Source: an uncultured Cryomorphaceae bacterium (GTDB lineage: Bacteria > Bacteroidota > Bacteroidia > Flavobacteriales > Schleiferiaceae). Taken from it: a stretch of 64,000 bases of DNA. The stretch spans positions 292,771 through 356,770 of the forward strand of contig CAKZJV010000009.1 of assembly GCA_937120475.1 (NCBI GenBank), written 5' to 3'. Positions 40,264 through 48,979 of the stretch are shown here, one piece after another. Below the pieces are notes generated by a model that was not told where the DNA came from, ran no database searches, and worked only from the letters and a program-made list of their open reading frames with translations. Both the position numbers and the translations under genes were made by a program. Numbering within the stretch: position 1 is the first letter of the stretch; every line of letters begins with the position of its first letter.

Positions 40264-41340
40264 ATGAAGCGGATACTCCAAACATTGCTATTTCTTCTGA
40301 TTGTGATTTCCTGTAGGAAAGAGGATAGCAGTAGTCCTAAGCCGGATACTGGAAATCCCGGATTCATTTCAGCCGTTGATATTTCAGCTTACCCGGAAAT
40401 ATCCCTTACAAATCCTGCCTTTTATAATTCAGATGGACATCCAAAAGACTTCTTAGCTCTTCTGAAAGAAAACGGTGTAAATACCATCAGGTTGAGACTT
40501 TGGGTGAACCCAGGTGATGAACACTCCGGGTTTAAAGAGGTAAAGCAATTTTCGCAAATTTTAAAGAACACCGGCTTTAAAGTCTGGATCACCTTACATT
40601 ATTCAGACACCTGGGCAGACCCTGAAAACCAGGAAACACCGCTGGCCTGGCAAGGTCTTGATTTCAATACTTTGAGAGATAGCGTTAGCAATTACACCCA
40701 AAAAGTAATCACTGAAATCAATCCGGATTATGTCCAGATTGGAAATGAGATAAATAGCGGAATGTTGCATCCTCACGGGGACATCGCAACCCATCCCCAA
40801 GATTTCCTAAGCCTGGTTGAAGCCGGGTGTGATGCAGTAAGGCAAAATTCAAATACGTGTAAAATAATCCTGCACTTTGCCGGAATGGAGCATTCAGATT
40901 GGTTTTTCAATCAAGTTAAAACCATAGATTACGATATCATCGGCTTGTCTTACTATCCTATCTGGCATGGAAAATCTTTGAATGACCTTGAAAATACCAT
41001 GTACCGTTTGAGTGAATCCCACCACAAGCAAATAGTAATTGCCGAAACCGCTTATCCCTTCACCCTGGCATGGAATGATTGGACCGACAATATTGTGGGC
41101 CTGGAAGAACAATTGATTTTACCGGAGTACCCTGCAACACCAGAGGGGCAAAGAAAATTTGTTCAAAAAATAAAAACACTGGTTCAAGGGGTGGAAAAGG
41201 GCATCGGTTGGTGTTATTGGGGAGCTGAATTAATAGCCTGGAAGGGGAACCAATCTACCGATGCATCACCATGGGAAAATCAGGCTTTATTTGACTTCAA
41301 CAATACCGCATTGCCGGTACTCGCTGAATTTAAAGAATAG
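40264..41340 (+). CDS. GH53 endo-beta-1,4-galactanase, lipoprotein
   Basis: A family 53 glycoside hydrolase that cleaves beta-1,4-galactan of type I arabinogalactan. The signal ends in a lipobox (LLIVISC, Cys17), so it should be membrane-anchored. The catalytic domain of 358 residues has GVNTIRLRLWVNPGDEHSG, the acid/base glutamate in DYVQIGNEINSG near residue 162, and the nucleophile glutamate in IVIAETAYPF near residue 260. GWCYWGAELIAWKG closes the barrel. No SusC/SusD pair or other glycan genes are adjacent, so it is not in a polysaccharide utilisation locus within this window. Confidence 0.92.
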   Translation: MKRILQTLLFLLIVISCRKEDSSSPKPDTGNPGFISAVDISAYPEISLTNPAFYNSDGHPKDFLALLKENGVNTIRLRLWVNPGDEHSGFKEVKQFSQILKNTGFKVWITLHYSDTWADPENQETPLAWQGLDFNTLRDSVSNYTQKVITEINPDYVQIGNEINSGMLHPHGDIATHPQDFLSLVEAGCDAVRQNSNTCKIILHFAGMEHSDWFFNQVKTIDYDIIGLSYYPIWHGKSLNDLENTMYRLSESHHKQIVIAETAYPFTLAWNDWTDNIVGLEEQLILPEYPATPEGQRKFVQKIKTLVQGVEKGIGWCYWGAELIAWKGNQSTDASPWENQALFDFNNTALPVLAEFKE

Positions 41341-41468
41341 CGGAAATGACTACCGGCTGAAGGAAATTCATCCAACGGCAAATTTTCATATCCTTAGTGC
41401 TATTTCTTAACATTTGGTAACTCTTCTTTCCTCGCCAACTTGCAATTTTGTGAAAATTATTATGGAAT

Positions 41469-42494
41469 ATGGGACGGAAAGTATTGTTAACCGGAGTAAG
41501 CGGTTTTTTAGGTTCACACACGGCCATTCAACTCCTCAATAAAAATTACGAGGTAGTTGGAACACTGCGCGATATGGAAAGGTCCGAATCCATTAAGTCG
41601 GTTATCGCTCAACATAGCTCCAAAACCGACAATCTTTCTTTTGCCGAAGCCGACCTGGAAGATACCAAAGTATGGAACACTTTAACCAAAGGAATAGACT
41701 TTGTACAACACATTGCCTCCCCCTTCCCCCGTACCTTACCCAAGCATGAAGATGAACTCATAAAACCCGCCCGCAACGGTGTATTGAACGTTTTAAAGGC
41801 CGCTTCAAAAAATGGCGTAAAACGGGTGGTGCTCACCTCTTCCACGGGTGCCATTATTTATGGAAAGTCCAAAGGTGAACGCAGCAATACCTTTACTGAA
41901 AAACATTGGACGGACGTTACGAACCGGAAGGATACCACTCCCTATTTCCGCAGTAAAACCATTGCTGAAAAAGCCGCCTGGGACTTCATTCAAAGAGATG
42001 GCTCAGACTTGCAAATGACTACCGTTTGCCCCGGTGCTATATTAGGGCCGGTTTTGGAAAAAGACTTTGGCACTTCGGCCAATATCGTGATCAAATCTAT
42101 GGATGGTAGTTCCCCTGCCGTGCCTAAAATAGGTTTTGACGTGGTAGATGTACGGTCGGTAGCAGAGCTGTTAATCCTGGCCATGGAATCACCAAAGGCA
42201 GCCGGAGAAAGGTATATTGGTTCAGCGGGCTTTCTACATTTTAAGGAAGTGGCTCAAATCCTGAAGGAAGCCTATCCCAATCGTAAGATCCCCTCCGGAA
42301 CTTTACCCAATTTTATGGTTCGCTTCTATTCCAATATCGACAAATCCCTCAAGCCTGTTTTAGTAGATCTTGGTACGGAACGCAGACTGGACCATAGCAA
42401 AGCGGTTAAAGATTTAAGCTGGCACCCCATTTCTCCTAAAGAAGCCGTACTTTCCTGTGCTGAAAGTATATTGGAACTGGGAATTATACAATAA
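41469..42494 (+). CDS. NAD(P)-dependent epimerase/dihydroflavonol reductase-like protein
   Basis: An extended short-chain dehydrogenase of 341 residues. The N-terminal Rossmann motif is TGVSGFLGSH (GxxGxxG). The active-site serine and threonine are in VVLTSSTGAIIYG, the YxxxK is seen as YFRSKTIAEK (YFRSK), and TTVCPGAILGPVL is typical of dihydroflavonol-4-reductase/cinnamyl-CoA reductase relatives. The substrate is probably an aldehyde or ketone. The Crp-like gene begins directly after its stop codon (no gap), so they form a two-gene unit. Confidence 0.9.
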   Translation: MGRKVLLTGVSGFLGSHTAIQLLNKNYEVVGTLRDMERSESIKSVIAQHSSKTDNLSFAEADLEDTKVWNTLTKGIDFVQHIASPFPRTLPKHEDELIKPARNGVLNVLKAASKNGVKRVVLTSSTGAIIYGKSKGERSNTFTEKHWTDVTNRKDTTPYFRSKTIAEKAAWDFIQRDGSDLQMTTVCPGAILGPVLEKDFGTSANIVIKSMDGSSPAVPKIGFDVVDVRSVAELLILAMESPKAAGERYIGSAGFLHFKEVAQILKEAYPNRKIPSGTLPNFMVRFYSNIDKSLKPVLVDLGTERRLDHSKAVKDLSWHPISPKEAVLSCAESILELGIIQ

Positions 42495-43070
42495 ATGAAA
42501 CGGCTGAAAACCGCTTTGGGATTGGGAGGTATTCTCCCCGATGATTCCATTAATTATGTAGCCTCCCATTTCAGGGAACTGCGCTTGAAGGCGGAAGAGG
42601 ATTTTTCACACTACGGTAAGGTAGCTAACGAAATTGGTTTTGTGGATGAAGGAGTACTCCGCATCGTTTCTCCTACCCCGAAAGGCGAGGAAATAACCAA
42701 ATATTTTGTTCGCCACAACCAATTCATTACCGATTTGGAAAGTTATTACAGCCGGCAGCCCAGCGAGTCCGCTATCCGGGCCGTACTTCCCAGCCGGGTT
42801 TACACCATTCAGGATAAAGTTTGGAATAAGCTGAGTGAAGAAGTTCCCAAGCTTTATATTCTTACCAAAACCCTTACGGAAACCGCCCTCCTCAATAAGA
42901 TTAAGGATAATGATTTCCTGAACTTTGGTACCGCTATGGAAAAGTATCGTGAGTTCCTCCGGAGGTATCCTGATCTTGCCTTAAGTGTTCCCCAGCAGTA
43001 CATCGCTTCCTACCTCAAAATCACTCCGCAATCGCTGAGCCGCATTCGTAAACAACTGGCCAATCAATAG
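42495..43070 (+). CDS. Crp/Fnr-family transcriptional regulator
   Basis: A 191-residue regulator with a cyclic-nucleotide-binding-like domain (residues about 20-110, GFVDEGVLRIVSPTPKGEEIT) and a C-terminal helix-turn-helix (SVPQQYIASYLKITPQSLSRIRKQL). This HTH end is typical of the Bacteroidota group without a known ligand. Ligand residues are not obvious, so ligand binding is uncertain. Being fused in an operon with the preceding reductase, it may control that gene. Confidence 0.9.
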   Translation: MKRLKTALGLGGILPDDSINYVASHFRELRLKAEEDFSHYGKVANEIGFVDEGVLRIVSPTPKGEEITKYFVRHNQFITDLESYYSRQPSESAIRAVLPSRVYTIQDKVWNKLSEEVPKLYILTKTLTETALLNKIKDNDFLNFGTAMEKYREFLRRYPDLALSVPQQYIASYLKITPQSLSRIRKQLANQ

Positions 43071-43078
43071 TACCTTTG
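43071..43078 (+). promoter_or_regulatory. TAnnTTTG -7 element upstream of the FAD oxidoreductase
   Basis: TACCTTTG begins right after the stop of the Crp-like gene and lies 8 bp before the ATG at 43087. It fits the Bacteroidota -7 motif. Confidence 0.5.
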
Positions 43079-43086
43079 CAGCTAAC

Positions 43087-44646
43087 ATGATTAAAGAAGT
43101 TCAACTGGTTTGCTCTCCGCAGGAAGCCGCCAGTGCTGAAACATACACAAAGAGTTTTGCCCGTGAGTTAGGTATTTCCGGGCAACAGATCAAAGGGATA
43201 CAGTTACTGTCACGATCCATTGATGCCCGTTCACCACAGATAAAGGTCAACCTCAAGGGCCGCGTTTTCATAAATGAACCCATCCCCGAATTCAAAGTAC
43301 CCACCCCACCCTACCAAAAGGTAGAGCAGGGAAAACGGGTATTGATTATTGGTTGCGGCCCGGCCGGAATGTTTGCCGCCCTGCGCTGCATTGAATTGGG
43401 CCTGAAGCCGGTTATCATAGAAAGGGGTAAGGATGTACGCGAACGCAGGCGCGACCTGAAAGCCATTAATCGCGATCATACCGTGAACCCCGAATCCAAT
43501 TACTGTTTTGGTGAGGGTGGTGCCGGTACCTACTCAGATGGTAAGCTCTACACCCGCAGTAAAAAACGGGGCAGCGTGGAACGTATCCTCAACAGCCTGG
43601 TCTATCATGGAGCGGTTGAAGACATACTGATCGATGCCCACCCACATATCGGTACCAATAAACTGCCGAAGGTAGTTCAGCAGATGCGTGAAAGCATTTT
43701 GGAATACGGGGGTGAAATACACTTTAACACCCGTATGGACGACCTCATCCTGAAGGGTAACCGTATTGCCGGTATCCGAACCCAACATGGGGATATCGTG
43801 GAAGGTGAAGCTTTGATACTGGCCACCGGGCATAGTGCCCGTGATGTTTTTGAATTGTTGCACCAAAAGAAAATCCTGATCGAAGCCAAACCTTTTGCCA
43901 TGGGCGTACGGGTGGAGCATCCGCAGGAGTTGATCGACCGTATTCAATACCACGGCCAGGAACGGGGAGAGCTTTTGCCCGCAGCCTCGTACAAACTGGT
44001 GGAACAGGTTCAGGGGCGCGGAGTGTATTCCTTTTGCATGTGCCCCGGTGGTTTTATAGTTCCCGCTGCTACGGATACGCAGGAACTGGTGGTAAACGGT
44101 ATGTCGCCCAGCAAAAGGGATAATCTGTTTGCCAATTCGGGCATTGTGGTGGCCATTGAGCCGCAGGACTTGAAACCCTATTCCAGGTACGGAGCGCTGG
44201 CCGGTTTACAGTACCAAAAGGTATTGGAACAAGCGGTTTGGCAAGCGGGGGGCTCCGATCAAACTGCACCGGCCCAACGGCTCACTGATTTTGTGAAGGG
44301 CAAAGCTTCATCCAGCCTCAATGAATGCAGTTATATGCCCGGGCTAAAAAGCAGCCGTATGGACAAGGTTCTTCCCGCTGCTATTGCCGGACGACTGAGG
44401 GAAGCCTTTCCCCGTTTCGGGCAAAAAATGAAAGGTTACTATACCGAGCAGGCGAATGTAGTGGGTATTGAAAGCCGTACCTCATCCCCGGTGCGCATTC
44501 CCCGGAAAAAAGATAGCCTGCAACATCCCCAAATCGATAATTTATTTCCTTGCGGGGAAGGTGCAGGCTATGCAGGAGGCATTGTGTCAGCCGGTATTGA
44601 CGGTGAGCGTTGTGCCGAGGCTGTTCACACATGGCTGATGCACTAA
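43087..44646 (+). CDS. FAD/NAD(P)-binding oxidoreductase of unknown substrate
   Basis: A 519-residue flavoprotein of the COG2509 type. The dinucleotide-binding motif LIIGCGPAGMFAALRCIELG lies near residues 90-110, then FGEGGAGTYSDGKLYTRSK. FAD contacts lie in ALILATGHSARDVFELL and CGEGAGYAGGIVSAGIDG. The first 80 residues are a small N-terminal domain found in this uncharacterised group. It converges with the barrel-protein gene, and the two 3' ends overlap by 4 nt. The reaction is not known. Confidence 0.87.
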   Translation: MIKEVQLVCSPQEAASAETYTKSFARELGISGQQIKGIQLLSRSIDARSPQIKVNLKGRVFINEPIPEFKVPTPPYQKVEQGKRVLIIGCGPAGMFAALRCIELGLKPVIIERGKDVRERRRDLKAINRDHTVNPESNYCFGEGGAGTYSDGKLYTRSKKRGSVERILNSLVYHGAVEDILIDAHPHIGTNKLPKVVQQMRESILEYGGEIHFNTRMDDLILKGNRIAGIRTQHGDIVEGEALILATGHSARDVFELLHQKKILIEAKPFAMGVRVEHPQELIDRIQYHGQERGELLPAASYKLVEQVQGRGVYSFCMCPGGFIVPAATDTQELVVNGMSPSKRDNLFANSGIVVAIEPQDLKPYSRYGALAGLQYQKVLEQAVWQAGGSDQTAPAQRLTDFVKGKASSSLNECSYMPGLKSSRMDKVLPAAIAGRLREAFPRFGQKMKGYYTEQANVVGIESRTSSPVRIPRKKDSLQHPQIDNLFPCGEGAGYAGGIVSAGIDGERCAEAVHTWLMH

Positions 44647-45824
44647 CCCTTTAGCTTCCGCTCATTTCCGAATCCGATGATGTAGCTCAGGTACATCAAC
44701 CCTTGAGCATTTTGGGTGTAAACGCCCTCAAAATCGCGGCCCAGGGCCAGGTTAATAATCTGGTTTTTGCCTACATCGTAAGAAAAATTAAGCATGAACT
44801 TATAGGTTTGGTCCAAACCCTCTTCCAGCATAAAACGGTAAATACCTTCTCCGGAAACCTTAAATTTAGGGGTTGGATTCCAAACGTACTTTAAACCAAA
44901 ATCCAAAGATTGGTAGTCTATACTATCAATAACCTCGGTTGGTGTTATGAAGGGATCATTGGTAAAACTCAGATAACGGGCCATGAAAATAAACTGGTTG
45001 GTATCTCCCTTCCAGCCAAAATTGGTCCAGGCACCCCAACGGTAAAGGTCGGAGCTATCCAGGTTTTCATTGTAAAAATTCATCGCTCCTGCTCCGGAAA
45101 CATCCCAGAAAAAACCGGTTCGCTCCAGCTTTATTTCATTTAAGGCTTTCAGGTCGCTGTTCTTGGAACTCTCCAATTCATTAAACACCTTTTGGCTCAA
45201 TGCCTCTGAACGCTCCGCTATTTTTATTTCCAACTCACTTATTCTGGCGGAATCACCATCCAAAAGGGCCTTTCTGAGCTCTACTTTCATCTGTTGGTAC
45301 AGCTCATCGGAGGTCTTCAGTTTCTGGGTTTCCTCGTAAATATCAAGATGCACCTTCTGAAAGTATTGCTCAAATTTATCCTGGATACTTTGCTTAACGC
45401 TACCCCGGTATAAGGCAAACTTTACACCTGCTCCAATACGCCTGTAATCCACGTTATTCTGATCAAAGGTGCCCGAACCCAGCGAAATTTGAAGACTTTG
45501 CCAGATATTGTCCACCACCGATTTATCATTTAAATATCGTTCGTAGGAAATCGCCTTACCGCGTAGCACCCAGGCCGGAGCCAGGCTTAACGCGTAATTG
45601 CTTGGCAAGGTGGTAAAATTGTTACTTGCATTTTGAAGAGAAGTCTTCAAATCCGAAACATTGGAAGGAGTTTCTATTTCCGTATTGGAGTTGCCCATAA
45701 TTATAAATGCCGGGTCCGAAGGAGTTTCCAAAAGGTTTAACTTAAACTCCTTAGTCTCTTCCTGAGCAGTAATAACACCGCAGGCCAGCATGAAAACGCC
45801 TAATAACTTAATTTTCTTTTTCAT
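44643..45824 (-). CDS. Exported beta-barrel-like protein of unknown function
   Basis: I do not recognise a named family. The 393-residue protein has a signal peptide (LLGVFMLACGVITAQ). A central coiled-coil stretch (RKALLDGDSARISELEIKIAERSEALSQKVFNEL, about residues 185-218) is flanked by beta-rich segments, and the C-terminus ends in aromatic-rich strands, so an outer-membrane barrel is likely. The small gene at 45835 precedes it by 10 bp and is probably in the same operon. Confidence 0.72.
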   Translation of the reverse strand: MKKKIKLLGVFMLACGVITAQEETKEFKLNLLETPSDPAFIIMGNSNTEIETPSNVSDLKTSLQNASNNFTTLPSNYALSLAPAWVLRGKAISYERYLNDKSVVDNIWQSLQISLGSGTFDQNNVDYRRIGAGVKFALYRGSVKQSIQDKFEQYFQKVHLDIYEETQKLKTSDELYQQMKVELRKALLDGDSARISELEIKIAERSEALSQKVFNELESSKNSDLKALNEIKLERTGFFWDVSGAGAMNFYNENLDSSDLYRWGAWTNFGWKGDTNQFIFMARYLSFTNDPFITPTEVIDSIDYQSLDFGLKYVWNPTPKFKVSGEGIYRFMLEEGLDQTYKFMLNFSYDVGKNQIINLALGRDFEGVYTQNAQGLMYLSYIIGFGNERKLKG

Positions 45825-45834
45825 GGCGTGCGGA

Positions 45835-46197
45835 TTACAGGCAAAACAATATGAGGTCCATTACCAGTATTTCTCCCTGTTTGGAAGCTTTGCCCTGGTA
45901 ATCCATAGATACAGATGTTCCACCACCTTTTTCATAAGCCGTTATGGATACATCGAAGTTATCCGTATTGGTATTCTTGTCCTGGGCCATTACGTGTATG
46001 TTCACCTCTTTGCCCTTGAGATTTGAACCCAGGTCTATTGGTTTTCCGGTAATTTCTCCGAATTCCTGAAAACGTTTCTCGCCCTCTACCGCCACAATGG
46101 TGTCTATGGGCTGCCCGTAACCTGACTTTACATCCAGCAGTACAGGTGATTCGGGTTTAGTGATTTTGAAACCACTTACTTTACTTTTACTGATCAT
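45835..46197 (-). CDS. Small protein of unknown function upstream of the barrel protein
   Basis: A 120-residue, beta-strand-rich protein (GYGQPIDTIVAVEGEKRFQEFGEITGKPIDLG, then VNIHVMAQDKNTNTDNFDVSITAYEKGG). There is no signal peptide, and the start MISKSKVSGFKITK was chosen as the first ATG. It looks like a single small sandwich domain. It is 10 bp upstream of the barrel-protein gene. Confidence 0.6.
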   Translation of the reverse strand: MISKSKVSGFKITKPESPVLLDVKSGYGQPIDTIVAVEGEKRFQEFGEITGKPIDLGSNLKGKEVNIHVMAQDKNTNTDNFDVSITAYEKGGGTSVSMDYQGKASKQGEILVMDLILFCL

Positions 46198-46257
46198 TAT
46201 ATTTAAAGTTTGGTTAACGATTTAAATTTACCTCTTTAATCAGCAGACGTAAACTTC

Positions 46258-47322
46258 ATGGCTAGATTTTTTAAGAAAAGAACGGAAAACAAGGGATTAC
46301 CTCCCGGCAGCCTCGTTTTTATAGGAACACATAAAGTAGATGAGCCCACGGTAGAGTACCTCTACTACAACGAAGAATTTTTATCGGAGGCCGAATACAT
46401 ACAAGCCGAAAGTATGCCCCGTACCGATCCTGAAAAAAATCAATGGTACAACATAACCGGTTTGGATAAGGTGGTCTTTATGCAGGAGGTGGAAGACCGT
46501 TTGCGTATTCATCCCCTGGCCATGGAAGATGTGATGAACACGGGGCAGCGGGCCAAGTTTGAAGAGTTTGATGAATTTGCCTTTATCACGCTTAAAATGC
46601 TGCGTTTTGATGAGAAAAATTTGAGGGTTCTCTCAGAGCAGGTAAGCTTTATACTGAAGGAAACTACCCTGGTAACCTTCCAGGAAGAGCCGGGTGATAC
46701 CTTTAACCCTATTCGTGAGCGCCTGCGTAACAGTCGCGGTAACATCCGCAGGATGGGTCCTGATTACCTGACCTACGCACTCCTGGACTCTATCGTGGAC
46801 AATTACATTTACCTCATTGAGAGCCTGGGTGAAAAAATCGATGACCTGGAATTACAGGTATTGGAAGACCCGGATGAGGAGGTTTTATTGAAGATCAACA
46901 CCTACAAGCGGGAGTTGCACTTTATCCTGAAAGTGGTGAAACCCGCCAAAGAACTGATCAATAATTTACTGCGTTCGGAAACACCTTATATCCGCAAGGG
47001 TAAGGTGCTCCCCTTTTATAAGGATCTGGCCGACCTTATTACACACGCAATTGAATCGGTGGAAGCGTACCGGGTTATTTTAACCGATTACATTTCCATT
47101 TATCACTCCAATGTGAGCTATAAAATGAACGACATCATGAAGGTGCTCACTATTTTTTCCGCCATCTTTATTCCCTTGTCGTTTTTTGCCGGGGTTTACG
47201 GTACCAACTTCGATCATTTGCCGGAACTTCATTATGATTTTGCTTATCCCGTTTTTTGGGGCGTTATTGTGCTTATAGCGGGAACCATGCTCTTTTATTT
47301 TCACCGTAAGGGCTGGTTCTGA
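46258..47322 (+). CDS. corA: CorA-family Mg2+/Co2+ transporter with GTN instead of GMN
   Basis: A 354-residue pentameric channel-like transporter. The long cytoplasmic N-terminal domain (MQEVEDRLRIHPLAMEDVMN at about residues 78-98) is followed by a stalk helix and two C-terminal membrane helices. The first ends YGTNFDHLPELHYDF near residue 315, so the usual GMN selectivity motif reads GTN. The second helix is VFWGVIVLIAGTMLFYF and the basic tail is HRKGWF. GMN variants occur in CorA-like proteins, so transport is likely but selectivity may differ. Confidence 0.9.
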   Translation: MARFFKKRTENKGLPPGSLVFIGTHKVDEPTVEYLYYNEEFLSEAEYIQAESMPRTDPEKNQWYNITGLDKVVFMQEVEDRLRIHPLAMEDVMNTGQRAKFEEFDEFAFITLKMLRFDEKNLRVLSEQVSFILKETTLVTFQEEPGDTFNPIRERLRNSRGNIRRMGPDYLTYALLDSIVDNYIYLIESLGEKIDDLELQVLEDPDEEVLLKINTYKRELHFILKVVKPAKELINNLLRSETPYIRKGKVLPFYKDLADLITHAIESVEAYRVILTDYISIYHSNVSYKMNDIMKVLTIFSAIFIPLSFFAGVYGTNFDHLPELHYDFAYPVFWGVIVLIAGTMLFYFHRKGWF

Positions 47323-47393
47323 GTTTGCCCTTAGTTTTTGCACCTTTGCCGGCTCATTAAAAAGCGTTTGCCATCAATAAGGCCATAGGTTAC

Positions 47394-48227
47394 ATGCTGA
47401 TTTCGGTGTTGGGCTTTGCCCTGATGAATCTCACCGTTAAGTTCCTGGACCGGCTACCGGCCACTGAGTTAGTCCTGTTCCGATCTATTGTGTCATTGGG
47501 CCTATGCCTCTACTTTTTACGCAGGCGGCATATCCGGCCCTGGGGAAATTCCAGGAAATATTTGGTTTTAAGAGGAGTTTTCGGGGTCACTGCTCTTTCC
47601 CTGTTTTTTTATACCCTGCAAAAGCTGCCTCTGGGTTCGGCCATCACCATTCAATACCTCTCCCCCATTTTTACGGCTTTTTTTGGCATCTTTCTTTTGG
47701 GCGAAAAAGTACGTTGGTTGCAGTGGTTCTTCTTTTTGATCTCTTTCGCGGGCATTGCGCTGGTTAAGGGTTTCGATCCCTCCATTACGCCTACCCTCCT
47801 GCTGATGGGATTGCTTTCAGCTGTTTTCGCAGGCCTTGCCTATAACTGCATTCGTAAAGTAAAGGATACGGATCATCCCCTGGTGGTAGTGTTTTATTTT
47901 CCACTAATTGCCACCCCGGTAATGACGGTGGTGGCTTTTTTCAACTGGACAACACCCATCGGTTATGAGTGGCCGTTACTTTTACTGATGGGAGTACTTA
48001 CCCAAATTGCCCAGCTTTACATGACCAAAGCCCTGCAGGCAGCTGAAGTCAATGAAATTGTAAACCTGAAATACCTGGGAATTGTATTGGCCCTGGCTTT
48101 TGATTTTCTCATTTTTTCGGTGGAATACCGGTTTATGGCCTTATTCGGAATCTTCCTGGTATTGGTGGGTGTATTTCTCAATGTTTGGTACAAAATGCAT
48201 CTTCGGAAAAAGGCACGCGCCAATTAG
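47394..48227 (+). CDS. EamA/DMT-superfamily permease
   Basis: A 277-residue drug/metabolite transporter with about ten membrane helices arranged as two EamA repeats (FALMNLTVKFLDRLPATELVLFRSI, then GLLSAVFAGLAYNCIRKV). A stop codon lies 30 bp upstream in the same frame, so the ATG at 47394 is the likely start. The substrate is unknown. The 3' end overlaps the convergent methyltransferase gene by 4 nt. Confidence 0.88.
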   Translation: MLISVLGFALMNLTVKFLDRLPATELVLFRSIVSLGLCLYFLRRRHIRPWGNSRKYLVLRGVFGVTALSLFFYTLQKLPLGSAITIQYLSPIFTAFFGIFLLGEKVRWLQWFFFLISFAGIALVKGFDPSITPTLLLMGLLSAVFAGLAYNCIRKVKDTDHPLVVVFYFPLIATPVMTVVAFFNWTTPIGYEWPLLLLMGVLTQIAQLYMTKALQAAEVNEIVNLKYLGIVLALAFDFLIFSVEYRFMALFGIFLVLVGVFLNVWYKMHLRKKARAN

Positions 48228-48946
48228 GTTCGGCTCATTTCATAGAGTATTATTGAGGCCGCTTGGGCAACATTGAGGCTCTCTACACTGGAATTGCCCG
48301 TTTTAGCTATGGTCAGTGCCCTTCCCTTTTCTTTCCAAAAGCTGGAAGGGCCATGGGACTCGCTACCTAGAACCAGGGCCCAGGGTTCGGTAAAATTACC
48401 CCCTCCGTTTATCTTTTCCCCTTCCATATCTGCTACCCACAATTGCCGGTCTTGTATTTCCTGTTCAATTTCTTTTTCGGTACCATAAACCAAACGTACC
48501 CTAGCAATACTGCCCATCGTACTCTGCACGCATTTGGCATTAAACGCATCGGCACTTCCCTTGGTGAGGTATAAATGTGATATCCCGAACCAGTCGCAGC
48601 TACGTATAATAGTACCCAGGTTCCCCGGGTCATTTATTTGATCGGCAATTACCACGCCCCTCGATTGTTGCGGTGGCCATTCCGGAAAGGGGAATACCGC
48701 CAAAAGCTTATGAGCCGTTTCCAACTGGCTCATGGATTGCAACTCCTTCTCAGTAATCAGTTGAGGTTGGTATTCACCCGCCAACGCCAGCTGGGCATCA
48801 CTTGAAAACAAGTATTCCGGCTTCAGGCCTGCAGCCAATATATCCGGTACCACCTTTAATCCCTCAGCCACAAACATTTTATATTCCCACCTGTATTTCC
48901 TTGTGCGCAATTTGCGAAGGAGTTTTTCTGCACTTTTGCTCAGCAT
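48224..48946 (-). CDS. SpoU/TrmH-family RNA methyltransferase
   Basis: A 240-residue SPOUT methyltransferase, probably acting on 23S rRNA ribose. The substrate-binding N-terminal domain (MLSKSAEKLLRKLRTRKYRWEYKMFVAEG) and the knotted SAM-binding end are clear. The signatures are ADQINDPGNLGTIIRSCDWFGI, GSADAFNAKCVQSTMGSIAR, and LGSESHGPS near the C-terminus (SVESLNVAQAASIILYE). The target nucleotide is not known. Its start is divergent from tamL, about 34 bp apart. Confidence 0.92.
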   Translation of the reverse strand: MLSKSAEKLLRKLRTRKYRWEYKMFVAEGLKVVPDILAAGLKPEYLFSSDAQLALAGEYQPQLITEKELQSMSQLETAHKLLAVFPFPEWPPQQSRGVVIADQINDPGNLGTIIRSCDWFGISHLYLTKGSADAFNAKCVQSTMGSIARVRLVYGTEKEIEQEIQDRQLWVADMEGEKINGGGNFTEPWALVLGSESHGPSSFWKEKGRALTIAKTGNSSVESLNVAQAASIILYEMSRT

Positions 48947-48951
48947 AATCT

Positions 48952-48959
48952 TACTTTTG
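48952..48959 (+). promoter_or_regulatory. TAnnTTTG -7 element upstream of tamL
   Basis: TACTTTTG lies 21 bp before the TTG start at 48980. It supports a short leader and an unusual start codon, since no ATG lies in frame in this region. Confidence 0.55.
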
Positions 48960-48979
48960 CAGCGTTTTTACAGACAAAC

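Noticed and set aside
40264..41340. Polysaccharide utilisation locus around the GH53 enzyme
   Set aside because: No SusC/SusD-like or further carbohydrate-active genes are adjacent.
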